Positions 54,122 to 64,000 of a stretch of 64,000 nucleotides of DNA are shown here, piece after piece (positions within the stretch are counted from its first letter, which is position 1; every line of letters starts with the position of its first letter). The translations under genes and the position numbers were made by a program. The notes under the pieces were generated by a model. The model was not told the origin of the DNA. It saw only the letters and a list, made by a program, of their open reading frames with translations, and did not search any database. Source of the stretch: Pseudomonadota bacterium (GTDB lineage: Bacteria > Pseudomonadota > Gammaproteobacteria > Xanthomonadales > Rhodanobacteraceae); the NCBI GenBank assembly GCA_018241365.1, contig JAFEDX010000197.1, forward strand, positions 1 to 64,000, written 5' to 3'.

Positions 54122-54985
54122 GTGTCCTGGCTGCAGAAACTGACGACACCCAAAATCCGTACCGAAGGTGCGCCCGCCCGCGGCAAGGTGCCGGAAGGCG
54201 TGTGGGAGAAGTGCTCGGGCTGCGGCATCGGCCTGTACCGTCCCGAACTCGAACGCAACCTGATGGTGTGCCCGAAATGCGGTTACCACCATCCCATCGG
54301 CGCGCGCGCTCGGCTCGCGGCCTTCCTCGACGAAGGCGGCGATGAAATCGCGGCCAGCCTTGCGCCTGTCGATACATTGAAGTTCAAGGATTCCAAAAGG
54401 TATCGCGACCGCATCCTTGCCGCCCAGAAAGCCACCGGCGAAAAAGACGCGCTGGTGGCAGTCTCGGGCGAGCTGAAGGGCATGCCGGTGGTTGCCTGCG
54501 CGTTCGAGTTTTCCTACATGGGCGGTTCGATGGGCTCGGTGGTGGGCGAGAAGTTCACCCGCGCCGCCGAAGCCGCGTTGCACGCCAAGACTCCGTTCGT
54601 GTGCTTCACCGCAACCGGTGGCGCGCGCATGCAGGAAGGCCTGCAATCGCTGATGCAGATGGCCAAGACGTCGGCCGCGCTGGCCCGCCTGCGCAAGGCC
54701 GGGTTGCCGTACATCGTGGTGCTGACCCACCCGACCACCGGCGGCGTATCCGCCAGCCTCGCCATGCTGGGCGACATCCAGATCGCCGAGCCCAAGGCGC
54801 TCATAGGCTTCGCCGGCCCGCGCGTGATCGAACAGACCGTGCGCGAGACCCTGCCGGAAGGCTTCCAGCGTTCCGAGTTCCTGCTGGAACACGGCGCGAT
54901 CGACATGATCTGCGATCGCCGCGAATTACGCGATCGCATTGCCGATCTGCTGGCGATCCTGATGCATCGCGCGAAGGTGGCGTGA
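54122..54985 (+). CDS. accD: Acetyl-CoA carboxylase carboxyltransferase subunit beta
   Basis: A 287-residue subunit that, with AccA, transfers the carboxyl group from biotin to acetyl-CoA for fatty acid synthesis. The N-terminal zinc ribbon is [14 protein letters not shown]...VCPKCGYHH (two Cys pairs near residues 31-56), and [18 protein letters not shown] and [20 protein letters not shown] are crotonase-fold signatures. The start is GTG at 54122 ([14 protein letters not shown]), the conserved N-terminus; upstream extensions lie in the promoter. Confidence 0.96.
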   Translation: MSWLQKLTTPKIRTEGAPARGKVPEGVWEKCSGCGIGLYRPELERNLMVCPKCGYHHPIGARARLAAFLDEGGDEIAASLAPVDTLKFKDSKRYRDRILAAQKATGEKDALVAVSGELKGMPVVACAFEFSYMGGSMGSVVGEKFTRAAEAALHAKTPFVCFTATGGARMQEGLQSLMQMAKTSAALARLRKAGLPYIVVLTHPTTGGVSASLAMLGDIQIAEPKALIGFAGPRVIEQTVRETLPEGFQRSEFLLEHGAIDMICDRRELRDRIADLLAILMHRAKVA

Positions 54986-55718
54986 TCTCGGCATTCACTT
55001 GTGGCGATTGGGCGTGCGCGCGTCGGATGTTGCTCCGGCTTGAGTTGCAATCGCGCAACGTGTGCGCGATACGCGGGCGATCTTCCGTGTACGCCTTTCC
55101 CGCAGACCCGTTGCGTCTGCACCAGGTTCCGCTCGCCTCCGCGGCGAGCGGGCCACTTTCTGTTTCGGCAGAAAGTGGCCAAAGACCATGGCGCCTGAGG
55201 CGGTGGTCTTGGCAACGTCGTGTTGCCTCGACTTCCCTGCGATGCTCGCCGGGCGCGCGCCGGCGCGAACTCGCGCATCCCTGCGCTCAAACATGCGCGC
55301 CTTTCCCGCGCGCCCGGCTGCGCTTCTCGGCACCGCCAACGGCGCCGGGCTTGGCTTCGGTGACGGCCATCCTGGCCTCGTTCGAAGCGAGAACCAACGA
55401 TTCGCTTCGCGCTCCCACGCGCGCACGATGCGCGCCAGACGGGGCCCCTCGAACACGACGAACGGACGACGGAAGAGTCCGTAGGATGGCGCACAGGATG
55501 TGCGCCAGTTCGCCGCAGGCACAAGGATGTGCCGTCGGCGAACCCCGCCGGCCGCGAGTAAGCCCGCAGCACATGGATGTGCGGAGGGCGTGTTCGTGGG
55601 GCGGCCTTCTCTTTGGTGGCTTTCTCTTGGCCGCGCAAGAGAAAGGTACCCGTGCGCGCGGGACGCGCACGGAAAGCGACATGGACGTCTCCGCTCGTGA
55701 AGTCCGTGACTGCGTGCC
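54986..55718. repeat. Non-coding hairpin-rich island between accD and folC
   Basis: No credible gene lies in these 733 bases. Stems include 55151-55180 (12 bp, CTTTCTG core), 55182-55210 (7 bp), 55488-55506 (GGCGCAC-AGGAT-GTGCGCC), 55509-55542 (7-bp outer stem around GGCAC-AAGGAT-GTGCC), 55569-55582 (GCAC-ATGGAT-GTGC), 55620-55645 (CTTTCTCTTG and complement) and a GC-rich stem at 55650-55672. The CTTTCT/AGAAAG stems at both ends and the AGGAT-like loops suggest a composite of dispersed repeats. Long open frames here reflect GC content only. Confidence 0.7.
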
Positions 55719-57050
55719 ATGAAAACACTCGACGACTGGCTGGCCTACCAGCAAACCCTCCACGCACGTGGCATCGACATGGGCCTCGAACGCGTGCGCG
55801 AGGTGTGGCAGCGCATGGGCGCCCGGCGCCCCGCCCCTGTCGTGATCACGGTTGGCGGCACCAATGGCAAGGGTTCGACGGTGGCGTTCCTGGAAGCCAT
55901 GCTGCGCGCGGGCGGCATGCGCGTCGGCACCTACACCTCGCCGCACATCCTGCGTTACAACGAACGCGTGCGCGTCGATGGCGTGGAAGCCGATGACGCA
56001 ATGCTGGTGGCGGCGTTCGAGCGCGTCGAGGCCGCGCGCAGCCTCGATTCCGGACAACCGGTCACGCTGACGTATTTCGAGTTCGGCACGCTGGCAGCGT
56101 TCGACGTGTTCACGCGCGCGCAGCCCGACGTCGTGCTGTTGGAGGTCGGCCTCGGCGGCCGGCTCGACGCGGTGAACATCATCGATGCCGATTGCGCGGT
56201 GGTGGTGACGGTGGACCTCGACCACATGGAATACCTTGGCCCCGACCGCGAGACGATCGGCCGCGAGAAGGCGGGCATCTTCCGCGCGGGGCGTCCCGCG
56301 ATCATCGGCGAAACCGATCCTCCGCAATCGTTGCTGGCGCACGCCCGGGCGATCGGTGCGCAGGTCGAAAGGCTGGACCGTGATTTTGGTTGGGCACCAC
56401 AACTCGACGCGTGGGAGTGGTGGCATCGCGATCCGGCGCAAGGGCGTGTTGCACTTGCTGAAAGCACCAGCGCTGTCGTGCTGCACGGTGAACCCGCGTT
56501 GGAAGGCGGGTTCCAGTTCCACAACGCGGCCAGTGCGATCGCGGCGCTGCATGCACTGGGTGGGCACGTGCGTTGGCGCGTGGATGCGATTGCGAAAGGA
56601 GCGTATGCAGCGAAGGCGAAACCCTTCCTCGCCGGCCGCTTGCAGCATCTCGCAGCAGCCCCGGATATCGTCGTCGATGTCGGCCACAACCCGCAGGCCG
56701 CGCGTGAATTGGCGCACTGGCTCGAACAGCACCCGGTTGCGGGCGCGACGCGTGCGGTGTATGGCGCGCTGACCGACAAGGACGTGGAGGGCGTGGTTGC
56801 AACCCTGGGCGCACACGTCGATGCGTGGTACCTCGCGGGACTTGCCGACGAATCGCCGCGCGGGGAAACCTCCGCACGACTGGCGGAGCGGGTACGCAAT
56901 GCCTTGCCTGCCGCAGCATTGTGCGAATACCGCGATATTCCCGCAGCGCTGGCGGCCGCGCGTGCCGATGCCGCGGCTTCGGATCGCATCCTCGCGTTCG
57001 GCAGCTTCCATGTCGTGGCGCCGGTGTTGCGTGAGCTCGACCACGTATAA
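55719..57050 (+). CDS. folC: Dihydrofolate/folylpolyglutamate synthase FolC
   Basis: A 443-residue Mur-ligase-like enzyme that adds glutamate to dihydropteroate and extends folate polyglutamate tails. The P-loop is ITVGGTNGKGSTVAFLEA near residue 45, with YTSPHILRYNERVRVDG, the Mg-site DLDHMEYLGPDRETIGREKAGIF and the glutamate-ligase segment DVGHNPQAAREL. The start is ATG 55719, at the edge of the hairpin island. accD-folC-SPOR-cvpA-purF is a conserved gammaproteobacterial order. Confidence 0.95.
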   Translation: MKTLDDWLAYQQTLHARGIDMGLERVREVWQRMGARRPAPVVITVGGTNGKGSTVAFLEAMLRAGGMRVGTYTSPHILRYNERVRVDGVEADDAMLVAAFERVEAARSLDSGQPVTLTYFEFGTLAAFDVFTRAQPDVVLLEVGLGGRLDAVNIIDADCAVVVTVDLDHMEYLGPDRETIGREKAGIFRAGRPAIIGETDPPQSLLAHARAIGAQVERLDRDFGWAPQLDAWEWWHRDPAQGRVALAESTSAVVLHGEPALEGGFQFHNAASAIAALHALGGHVRWRVDAIAKGAYAAKAKPFLAGRLQHLAAAPDIVVDVGHNPQAARELAHWLEQHPVAGATRAVYGALTDKDVEGVVATLGAHVDAWYLAGLADESPRGETSARLAERVRNALPAAALCEYRDIPAALAAARADAAASDRILAFGSFHVVAPVLRELDHV

Positions 57051-57173
57051 TTCCCGTGTGCGCAAGCTCGGCGTTCGAGCGGACGCAAAGTTGTGCAAAC
57101 CGCCCAACATCCGGTTGTGATGCCGGGGCGCGTCGCGCAACGCCAATGCTGACTTCCTTCATGGTGCCCGTCC

Positions 57174-58169
57174 ATGGATTCAGGCTTGAAGAAACGCCTT
57201 CTCGGTGCCGCCGTGTTGATCGCGCTGGCGGTGATTTTCGTACCCATGCTGCTGCCGAGTCATTCCGATTCCGGGCAGCAATCGGTCAGCGTGAAGATTC
57301 CGCCGGAACCGAGTGGCGAGCTGCAGACCCGGATCCTGAAGGTCGGTCCCGATTCCGCGGCCGCTGGTTCCAGCACGGCGGTGGCCATCCACGATCCCGA
57401 CCACGTCGCGACGCTCGATCTTGAAAAGAATCCTGCCGCACGGCAGGCCGCCGAGACGCTGCCGATCGCGGCAACCCATGCCGAGGTCGCCTCTGCGGCC
57501 TCCGCACCCGCAGCCGTGGCGGCTCCGGTCTCCGGTCCCGCGCCAACCGTCGCCAAGGCGCCGGCGACGTCCGCGCAGGAAGCTGCGGTTCCGCCGAAGC
57601 CTGAGCCTGCGGCGAAGGCCGAACCCATCGCGGGCGGCCCGGGAGTGGCAGCGGGCGGCATCTACACCGTCAACCTCGGCATCTACGCCGACCACGCGAG
57701 TGCCAACAAGCTGGTCGCGAGTGCCAAACAGCACGGGTTTACCGCCTTGGCGACGCCGGAGACCTTCCAGGGCAAATCGGTGCTGCGGGTACGCGTGGGA
57801 CCGTTCGCCAGCCGCGCGCAGGCCGAGGCGGCACGCCTCAAGCTCAAGGATTTCGAGCATGTCTCGATGACGGTCGATGCGGGCGCGGTGAACCAGACCG
57901 GTGACGCTCCGGCCTCGGCGATCGCGGCGGGCCAGCCTGGATCGTGGGCGGTGCAGTTGGCGGCCTTCGGCAGCGAAGCTGCAGCCAACCAGCTGCGAGA
58001 TCGCCTGCGCGGCCAGGGCTTCGACGGCTATGTGGACAGCATGAACACCGCGAAGGGCAAGCTGTGGCGCGTGCGGGCCGGGCCATTCGCTTCGCGCGAG
58101 GTGGCGGCCACGACACGCGACCAGATTGCGCAAAAATTGAAGGTGAAGGGCGACATCGTCACGCAATGA
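57174..58169 (+). CDS. DedD-like protein with two SPOR domains
   Basis: A 331-residue division-associated protein. A cytoplasmic start is followed by one transmembrane helix at about 10-28 (AAVLIALAVIFVPMLLP), a Pro/Ala-rich periplasmic linker, and two SPOR repeats that bind denuded glycan at the septum: about 162-230 (IYTVNLGIYADHASANKLVA) and about 258-325 (SWAVQLAAFGSEAAANQLRD). E. coli DedD has one SPOR domain, so the duplication is notable. Its place between folC and cvpA matches dedD. Confidence 0.88.
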   Translation: MDSGLKKRLLGAAVLIALAVIFVPMLLPSHSDSGQQSVSVKIPPEPSGELQTRILKVGPDSAAAGSSTAVAIHDPDHVATLDLEKNPAARQAAETLPIAATHAEVASAASAPAAVAAPVSGPAPTVAKAPATSAQEAAVPPKPEPAAKAEPIAGGPGVAAGGIYTVNLGIYADHASANKLVASAKQHGFTALATPETFQGKSVLRVRVGPFASRAQAEAARLKLKDFEHVSMTVDAGAVNQTGDAPASAIAAGQPGSWAVQLAAFGSEAAANQLRDRLRGQGFDGYVDSMNTAKGKLWRVRAGPFASREVAATTRDQIAQKLKVKGDIVTQ

Positions 58170-58331
58170 TGCTGCGATCACCCCTGGCGACATCGGTCAA
58201 CGCGCCGACGAGCAGGGGCATTCCGGTTCCGCGTGGCCCTGTACGGCCGTCGCAACCGCCGGTCATGGTCAGGGTGCCGGGCCTCATCGCTGTACCCGCT
58301 AGCGGATGGAGCCTCGCCTGAGCGCACGCTG

Positions 58332-58973
58332 ATGAACGCCGCCGACCTTGCCATCCTCGCGATACTGGCGCTCTCGACGCTGTTCGGATTGCTGCGCGGT
58401 TTCGTCAGCGAGGTGCTCTCGCTGGCGTGCTGGATCGCCGCGTTCTGGGCCGCGTGGATGTTCGGCGACAAGGTCGCGGCGTTCTACGGCGGCTGGCTGC
58501 AGCAGCCTGCCGCGCGCATCATCGCGGGCTACGTCACCTGCTTCCTCGGGGTATTGGTCATTGGCGCGCTGGCGGGCTGGCTGGTGCACAAACTGATGGA
58601 CCGTGGCGGCCTGCGCGGCGGCGACCGCTTCCTCGGCATGCTGTTCGGGCTTGCACGGGGTGTCGTGCTGGTGACTTTCGCGGTGCTGATGCTGGGCTTC
58701 ACGCCCCTGCCGGCGGAAGCCGCATGGTGGCGCCAGTCCACGCTGTTGCCGGCGTTCGCGGGTGGCGCCGCGTGGGTGGCGCAGGAGCTGCCACCCGAGG
58801 TCACGCATTATCTGGAAATCGGCGGCAAGACCTTGCCCGCGCTGTCGGAAGTCCCCATATCCACGCTGCAACGGGCGGCGGATTCGCTGGCGGTTCCTGC
58901 GGGAGCCGCGAGCGCGTCGTCCGTCGCGCCTGCTTCGGCGCGTGCCGCGGGGCACGATCCGGCGCGCAGGTGA
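58332..58973 (+). CDS. cvpA: CvpA family membrane protein
   Basis: A 213-residue inner-membrane protein with four predicted helices (LAILAILALSTLFGLLRGFV, ACWIAAFWAAWMF, IIAGYVTCFLGVLVIGALAG and GVVLVTFAVLMLGF) and a soluble tail. The LLRGFVSEVLSL motif in the first helix is the family hallmark. CvpA is linked to envelope stability and colicin V export in E. coli. It precedes purF as in E. coli. ATG 58332 is chosen; frames upstream lack the hydrophobic start. Confidence 0.93.
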   Translation: MNAADLAILAILALSTLFGLLRGFVSEVLSLACWIAAFWAAWMFGDKVAAFYGGWLQQPAARIIAGYVTCFLGVLVIGALAGWLVHKLMDRGGLRGGDRFLGMLFGLARGVVLVTFAVLMLGFTPLPAEAAWWRQSTLLPAFAGGAAWVAQELPPEVTHYLEIGGKTLPALSEVPISTLQRAADSLAVPAGAASASSVAPASARAAGHDPARR

Positions 58974-59037
58974 TGTGGGACAATAACGCCCCGTGACACG
59001 CGGCCTGCGGCGCCGCCCAGCATCTCGAGACCTCGCC

Positions 59038-60513
<1,476 letters not shown>

Positions 60514-60523
60514 GAAACCCCGA

Positions 60524-60549
60524 ACAAGCTGCTGCGTCCGGCAGCTTGT
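60524..60549 (+). terminator. Hairpin after purF
   Basis: ACAAGCTGC at 60524-60532 pairs perfectly with GCAGCTTGT at 60541-60549 around an 8-base loop. No run of T follows, so it may be a weak or Rho-assisted terminator separating purF from the DUF2235 gene. Confidence 0.5.
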
Positions 60550-60626
60550 GATGCGTCTTCGGAGTTGTTGCCGGCCGGTTCGTCGCCAAGTGCGGAACCA
60601 GGCAGCTTTGCCACGGGGAGTTCACC

Positions 60627-61748
60627 ATGCCACGCCGACTGGTGCTGTTCTTCGACGGGACCTGGAACAAGGTGCAGACGCAGACCAACGTCGCGCGCCT
60701 GTGGGAGCTGGTGGCGCCGTTCGATCTTGCCGGCAACCCGCAGGGGTGCAAATACGTGGCTGGCGTGGGCGTGGCGCCAGGACTGGAACACTGGCTGGGC
60801 GGCGCGTTCGGCCTGGGCCTGTCCGACAACGTCAAGGAAGGCTTCAAGTGGCTGTCGGAGCAGTGGCGCGATGGCGATGAGATCTGGTTGTTCGGCTTCA
60901 GCCGCGGCGCCTACACCGCACGCAGCCTCGGTGGCGTGATCCGCAAATGCGGCCTGCAGCCGCCGGATGCCAACGGACAGGTCTCCGACGCGGTCATCGA
61001 CACGGCCTACGACTACTACCGCAACGACGTGAAGCCGGGCGTGCTCGTCAAAGGCGTCGATCCGACCCGGGTGTGGCGATCCGATCGCCACGCACGCGAA
61101 GTCGGCATCCGCTTCATCGGCGTGTGGGACACGGTGGGTGCATTGGGCATTCCGGGCGTGGCGCCGTGGTTGCCGTTCTCGCGCGCCCGCTACGCCTTCC
61201 ACGACACCGAGCTGAGCAAGATCGTGCAGTATGCCTATCAGGCGCTGGCCATCGACGAACACCGCAAAGACTTCAAGCCGACGAAGTGGACGCGGCCGGT
61301 GGAATCGCTGGCACCCGGCGAATCGCCGACCGCGTGGAAACCCCAGCAGATCGAGGTCGAGCAGCGCTGGTTCATCGGCTCGCATTCCGACGTGGGTGGC
61401 GGCGAGCAGACCGATGGTGCAGGACACAGCCCCGATACCTTGCCGGAAATCACGTTGGCGTGGATGCAGGCCAAGGCGATGGGCGCAGGGCTCGCATTCA
61501 AGGAACCGTATGTTCCGGCAGCCGGCGCCGAGCTCGACGTGCCCAACGATTCCTATGGCACGTTCATGGACGGGATCTACAGGGTTTTCAACACGCCCTT
61601 CGAACGCGTACTGGGTGGCGGCGTCAACGAGACCATCGACCCTTCGACGTGGATGAAGTGGTACGCGCAAAGGCAGTACCGCCCGCAGCCGCTCGAGGTC
61701 GCGATGCAGGATGGTTTGATCACGCTGGGTTCGGGCAAGGTGGCATGA
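60627..61748 (+). CDS. DUF2235 alpha/beta-hydrolase, Tle1-type lipase-like
   Basis: A 373-residue predicted serine hydrolase of the DUF2235 family. It opens RLVLFFDGTWNKVQTQTNVA, the nucleophile elbow is LFGFSRGAYTARSLGG near residue 95, and acid and His regions are GVWDTVGALGIPG and IGSHSDVGGG. Type VI secretion phospholipase effectors of the Tle1 group belong here, but many members are housekeeping proteins; no VgrG, PAAR or immunity-like lipoprotein gene is adjacent, and there is no signal peptide. GGGGAG precedes the ATG. Its stop overlaps the next gene, so function should be considered jointly. Confidence 0.8.
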   Translation: MPRRLVLFFDGTWNKVQTQTNVARLWELVAPFDLAGNPQGCKYVAGVGVAPGLEHWLGGAFGLGLSDNVKEGFKWLSEQWRDGDEIWLFGFSRGAYTARSLGGVIRKCGLQPPDANGQVSDAVIDTAYDYYRNDVKPGVLVKGVDPTRVWRSDRHAREVGIRFIGVWDTVGALGIPGVAPWLPFSRARYAFHDTELSKIVQYAYQALAIDEHRKDFKPTKWTRPVESLAPGESPTAWKPQQIEVEQRWFIGSHSDVGGGEQTDGAGHSPDTLPEITLAWMQAKAMGAGLAFKEPYVPAAGAELDVPNDSYGTFMDGIYRVFNTPFERVLGGGVNETIDPSTWMKWYAQRQYRPQPLEVAMQDGLITLGSGKVA

Positions 61749-62554
61749 ACCGGTTGTTCGATACGTTGTTCGATGCGGCAAAGCGCAGCCTCGATTGCGC
61801 GGAACCGGAGGCCAAGGTTGCGTTGACCAGGCAGGCCTTCGCCGCGCTGCACATGGGTCAACTGACCACGGATGACGACGGTGTCGCGCCGGCGCCGATC
61901 AGCGCGCTTGGCCGCCCGGAACGTCCGCGCCTCGTGTTGCCGCGCGACGTGCCGCAACGCGGGCTCGGTACGGAGGAAGGCCGCGCCGCGCTGGTGCATG
62001 CGGTTGCGCACATCGAGTTCAACGCAATCAACCTCGCGTGGGATGCGGTGTACCGCTTCCGCGGCATGCCCGCCGAGTACTACCGCGATTGGGTATCGGT
62101 GGCGCACGACGAGTCACGCCACTTCACGCTGCTGTCCGTGCGCCTCGCGCAACTCGGCCATGCCTATGGCGACTTCGATGCGCACAACGGCTTGTGGGAA
62201 ATGGCGACCAAGACCGCGCATTCGTGCCTGGCGCGGATGGCACTGGTACCACGCGTGCTGGAAGCACGCGGCCTGGACGTGACGCCCGGCATGATCGCGC
62301 GCTTGCGCTCGGTTGGCGACGATGCGACCGCGGACCTCCTTGCAGTGATCCTGCGCGAGGAAGTCCCGCACGTTGCCGCCGGGACGCGCTGGTTCCGCTG
62401 GTGCTGCGAATACGAAGGCCGCGAGCCCGACACGGCTTTTGCCGAGTTGCTGGCAGAGTTCGTCCCGACCGGCCTGCGTGGTCCGTTCAACCTCGACGCG
62501 CGCCGCGCCGCCGGTTTCGGCGACGCGGAGCTTGCGCGGCTGGCGAACGGCTGA
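61745..62554 (+). CDS. DUF455 ferritin-like protein
   Basis: A 269-residue protein of the DUF455 (COG2833) family with a ferritin-like four-helix core. Candidate metal ligands are Glu/His in VAHIEFNAINLAWDAVYRF, E-x-x-H in SVAHDESRHFTLLSVRLAQLG, and E-x-x-H in ILREEVPHVAAGTRWF. This layout suggests a di-iron site. The reaction is unknown; tRNA-hydroxylating and O2-scavenging relatives exist in the superfamily. It is translationally coupled to the DUF2235 gene (ATGA). Confidence 0.82.
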   Translation: MNRLFDTLFDAAKRSLDCAEPEAKVALTRQAFAALHMGQLTTDDDGVAPAPISALGRPERPRLVLPRDVPQRGLGTEEGRAALVHAVAHIEFNAINLAWDAVYRFRGMPAEYYRDWVSVAHDESRHFTLLSVRLAQLGHAYGDFDAHNGLWEMATKTAHSCLARMALVPRVLEARGLDVTPGMIARLRSVGDDATADLLAVILREEVPHVAAGTRWFRWCCEYEGREPDTAFAELLAEFVPTGLRGPFNLDARRAAGFGDAELARLANG

Positions 62555-62566
62555 TCCAGCCGAGGG

Positions 62567-63070
62567 TCAGTGCCCTGTCGGCTGCACCGCCGGCGGGGGC
62601 GGCAGCACCAGTTTCAGGTACGGCGCGGGCGCGTCCTGTCCGGGCGCTACCCATTCGTGGGCGGGCTTGCCGGCCGGCCCGAGCGAATGGATGTAGGCGT
62701 ACATGTCGGTGAGATCCTTGTCCGACAGATAGCGGAACGTCCAGAACGGCATCGCCGGGCGCGACTTCAGTGCCCGCAGGTTGGCGATCCACTCTTTCAC
62801 GCTGAGTTTCTGCACGTACAGGCGCAGGTTCGGCGGATAGGTCGTGCCCCACGGTCCCTGGAAATTCGTGCCGCCGCCGGTCAGCAGCATGTCCTTGGGC
62901 GCTTCACCGCCGTGCTCGGACCAGCCCGGCGTGTGGCAGTCATGACAGCCGCCATAATTGACCAGGAATTCGCCATGCTTGAGGGATTTGCCGGAAGCAG
63001 GTGATGCTGCCGCGTACGCCGGTACAGCCAGCAGGATGCCGACCACACAGGCCAGTATTGCCTTGATCAT
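62567..63070 (-). CDS. Exported monohaem cytochrome c
   Basis: A 167-residue periplasmic protein. The signal peptide is about residues 1-21 (ending VPAYAAA), and the single haem-binding motif CHDCH is in YGGCHDCHTPGW near residue 43. A later Met (in RPAMPFWTFRYLSDKDLTDM) can supply the sixth ligand, and the AYIHSLGP segment is the usual C-terminal helix. It resembles cytochrome c subunits of alcohol/aldehyde dehydrogenases and thiosulphate-type systems. It is convergent with the DUF455 gene, 12 bases apart, and divergent from the amidohydrolase gene. Confidence 0.88.
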   Translation of the reverse strand: MIKAILACVVGILLAVPAYAAASPASGKSLKHGEFLVNYGGCHDCHTPGWSEHGGEAPKDMLLTGGGTNFQGPWGTTYPPNLRLYVQKLSVKEWIANLRALKSRPAMPFWTFRYLSDKDLTDMYAYIHSLGPAGKPAHEWVAPGQDAPAPYLKLVLPPPPAVQPTGH

Positions 63071-63201
63071 GGGGGTCCCCTCCCAGTAGTGGCGAAGGCC
63101 GGGTCGCCTCCGCGGGCCGAGTATTGGCGGGCCGCCGGGGACGCGCAAGTGCCGTGGCTTTGGATGTACGCTCGCCGTTCCAGCGATGCCGGAGGGGTGC
63201 C

Positions 63202-64000
63202 ATGTCGATGCGGAAATGGTTGATCGCGTTTGCGGCCTTGGGGATCACGGCACTGGCGTGGGCTGCGCAACCGGCGCACCAGGTCGGGGCGCAGGATGCG
63301 GCGGGCGTGTTCCTGCTCACCGCCGACCGTGTGTTCGACGCGCGCAGCGAACAGGCGCACGCCGGTTGGGCGGTGCTGGTCGAAGGCGGCAGGATCGCCG
63401 CAGTCGGGCCGCGCGATTCGATCAAGGCGCCGGCCGGCGCGACGGAAATCAGCCTGCCGGGCACCACGCTGATGCCGGGCCTGATCGACGCGCACTCGCA
63501 CATCTTCCTGCACCCGTACAACGAAACCTTGTGGAACGACCAGGTGCTGAAGGAACCTTTGCCCTATCGCACCATCGAGGCGGTCCAGCATGTGCGTGCC
63601 ACGCTGATGGCGGGCTTCACCGCGCTGCGCGACCTCGGCACCGAGGGCGCCGGCTACGCCGACGTGGACGTGCAGCGCGCGATCAACGAAGTCATGATTC
63701 CCGGCCCGCACCTGTTTGTCGCCACGCGCGCGACGGTGGCGAAGGATTGCTACGGCCCCGGCCCGATGGGCTTCCGCACCGACATGACCATTCCGCAGGG
63801 CGGTATTCCCGTAGCGGGTGTCCCGGAAATGATCGCGGCGGTGCGCGACCAGGCCGGCCACGGCGCCGACTGGATCAAGATCTACGCCGACTACCACTGC
63901 GGGAAGTCGAAAGATTCGGTCCCGACCTTCACCCAGGAAGAGCTGAACGCCGGCGTGGAAGCCGCGCACTCACTGGGGCTGCCGGTGTCGGTGCATTCGA
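63202..64000 (+). CDS. Exported amidohydrolase family protein, partial
   Basis: The first 266 residues of a metal-dependent hydrolase of the imidazolonepropionase/prolidase-like amidohydrolase group. A signal peptide (about 1-21, ending ALAWA) precedes the N-terminal beta-sandwich (LLTADRVFDARSEQAHAGWA), and the first metal motif is PGLIDAHSHIFLH (H-x-H). DWIKIYADY probably contains the bridging Lys, and SVHS near the window edge begins the next metal His region. ATG 63202 follows GGAGGGG; ATG 63208 is possible. Secreted members hydrolyse dipeptides or organophosphate-like esters. The gene runs off the window end. Confidence 0.88.
   Translation, partial: MSMRKWLIAFAALGITALAWAAQPAHQVGAQDAAGVFLLTADRVFDARSEQAHAGWAVLVEGGRIAAVGPRDSIKAPAGATEISLPGTTLMPGLIDAHSHIFLHPYNETLWNDQVLKEPLPYRTIEAVQHVRATLMAGFTALRDLGTEGAGYADVDVQRAINEVMIPGPHLFVATRATVAKDCYGPGPMGFRTDMTIPQGGIPVAGVPEMIAAVRDQAGHGADWIKIYADYHCGKSKDSVPTFTQEELNAGVEAAHSLGLPVSVHS

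Noticed and set aside
55062-55484. 140-codon frame (and overlapping frames) in the accD-folC spacer
   Set aside because: No Shine-Dalgarno site, Arg/Ala/Pro-rich without any domain, and it runs through several hairpins; similar frames exist on both strands.
60627-61748. Calling the DUF2235 protein a type VI secretion effector
   Set aside because: No VgrG, PAAR, Hcp or immunity-like gene is nearby, and the adjacent gene encodes a ferritin-like protein.

Overview
The window is 64 kb of high-GC chromosome, densely coding, with many 4-base stop/start overlaps and several GTG or TTG starts. Protein families and gene order (mnmA-nudJ-clpS-clpA, nadA-nadB, fabA-fabB, gloB-methyltransferase-rnhA-dnaQ, prmB-aroC-asd-fimV-truA-trpF, trpB-trpA, accD-folC-SPOR-cvpA-purF) together with GTAG-headed REP palindromes point to a gammaproteobacterium of the Xanthomonadales/Lysobacterales, most likely the Rhodanobacteraceae. 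This is inferred from gene content only. No rRNA, tRNA, CRISPR array, transposase or prophage gene was seen.

Layout. 1-3.8 kb: tRNA thiolation, NUDIX and ClpSA proteolysis. 3.8-9.2 kb: an oxygen-response group (UbiM-like hydroxylase, small CCGGC-tailed protein, hemN, a true [4Fe-4S] fnr, an outer-membrane porin). 9.3-17 kb: NAD and unsaturated fatty-acid synthesis, then a TyrA-type dehydrogenase and a PLP decarboxylase. 17-24.5 kb: ppiD, a TPR membrane protein, fabI, mltD, gloB. 24.6-36.6 kb: rnhA, dnaQ, PP2C, psd, prmB, aroC, asd, fimV, truA, trpF. 36.6-47.6 kb: accessory block 1 (JmjC-like cupin, PepSY/cytochrome b561/QseBC-type two-component set, Pta-like enzyme, a decayed ribonucleotide-reductase-like protein, a cysteine-poor FNR/DNR-type regulator, a hybrid histidine kinase with its regulator, a universal stress protein). 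47.6-50.6 kb: LysR (TrpI-like), trpB, trpA. 50.7-54 kb: accessory block 2, a four-gene haem-copper cluster with a CuA subunit, a catalytic subunit lacking the oxidase tyrosine, SenC/SCO and a membrane protein, matching the norSY-senC-orf1 type of nitric oxide reductase. 54-64 kb: accD, a 0.7 kb non-coding hairpin island, folC, SPOR protein, cvpA, purF, a DUF2235/DUF455 pair, a cytochrome c and the start of an amidohydrolase.

How it fits together. Six 14-bp FNR-type boxes (TTGAY-N4-RTCAA) lie only in intergenic regions, in front of the ubiM group, hemN, the porin, the Pta/RNR-like pair, the usp/kinase pair and the CuA/haem-copper cluster. For five of them a candidate -10 hexamer begins 28.5 bp from the box centre, the class II activator geometry. 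Two regulators with the FNR recognition motif E-x-x-S-R are encoded here: one with the iron-sulphur cysteines and one without. The window therefore appears to hold a low-oxygen/NO regulon whose accessory parts interrupt the trpF-trpBA-accD housekeeping block at two places. The strongest candidates for something undescribed are the RNR-derived protein that lacks its catalytic centre, the CuA-type NO reductase cluster with its unusual box position, and two arrays of hairpins sharing an AGGAT-like loop.
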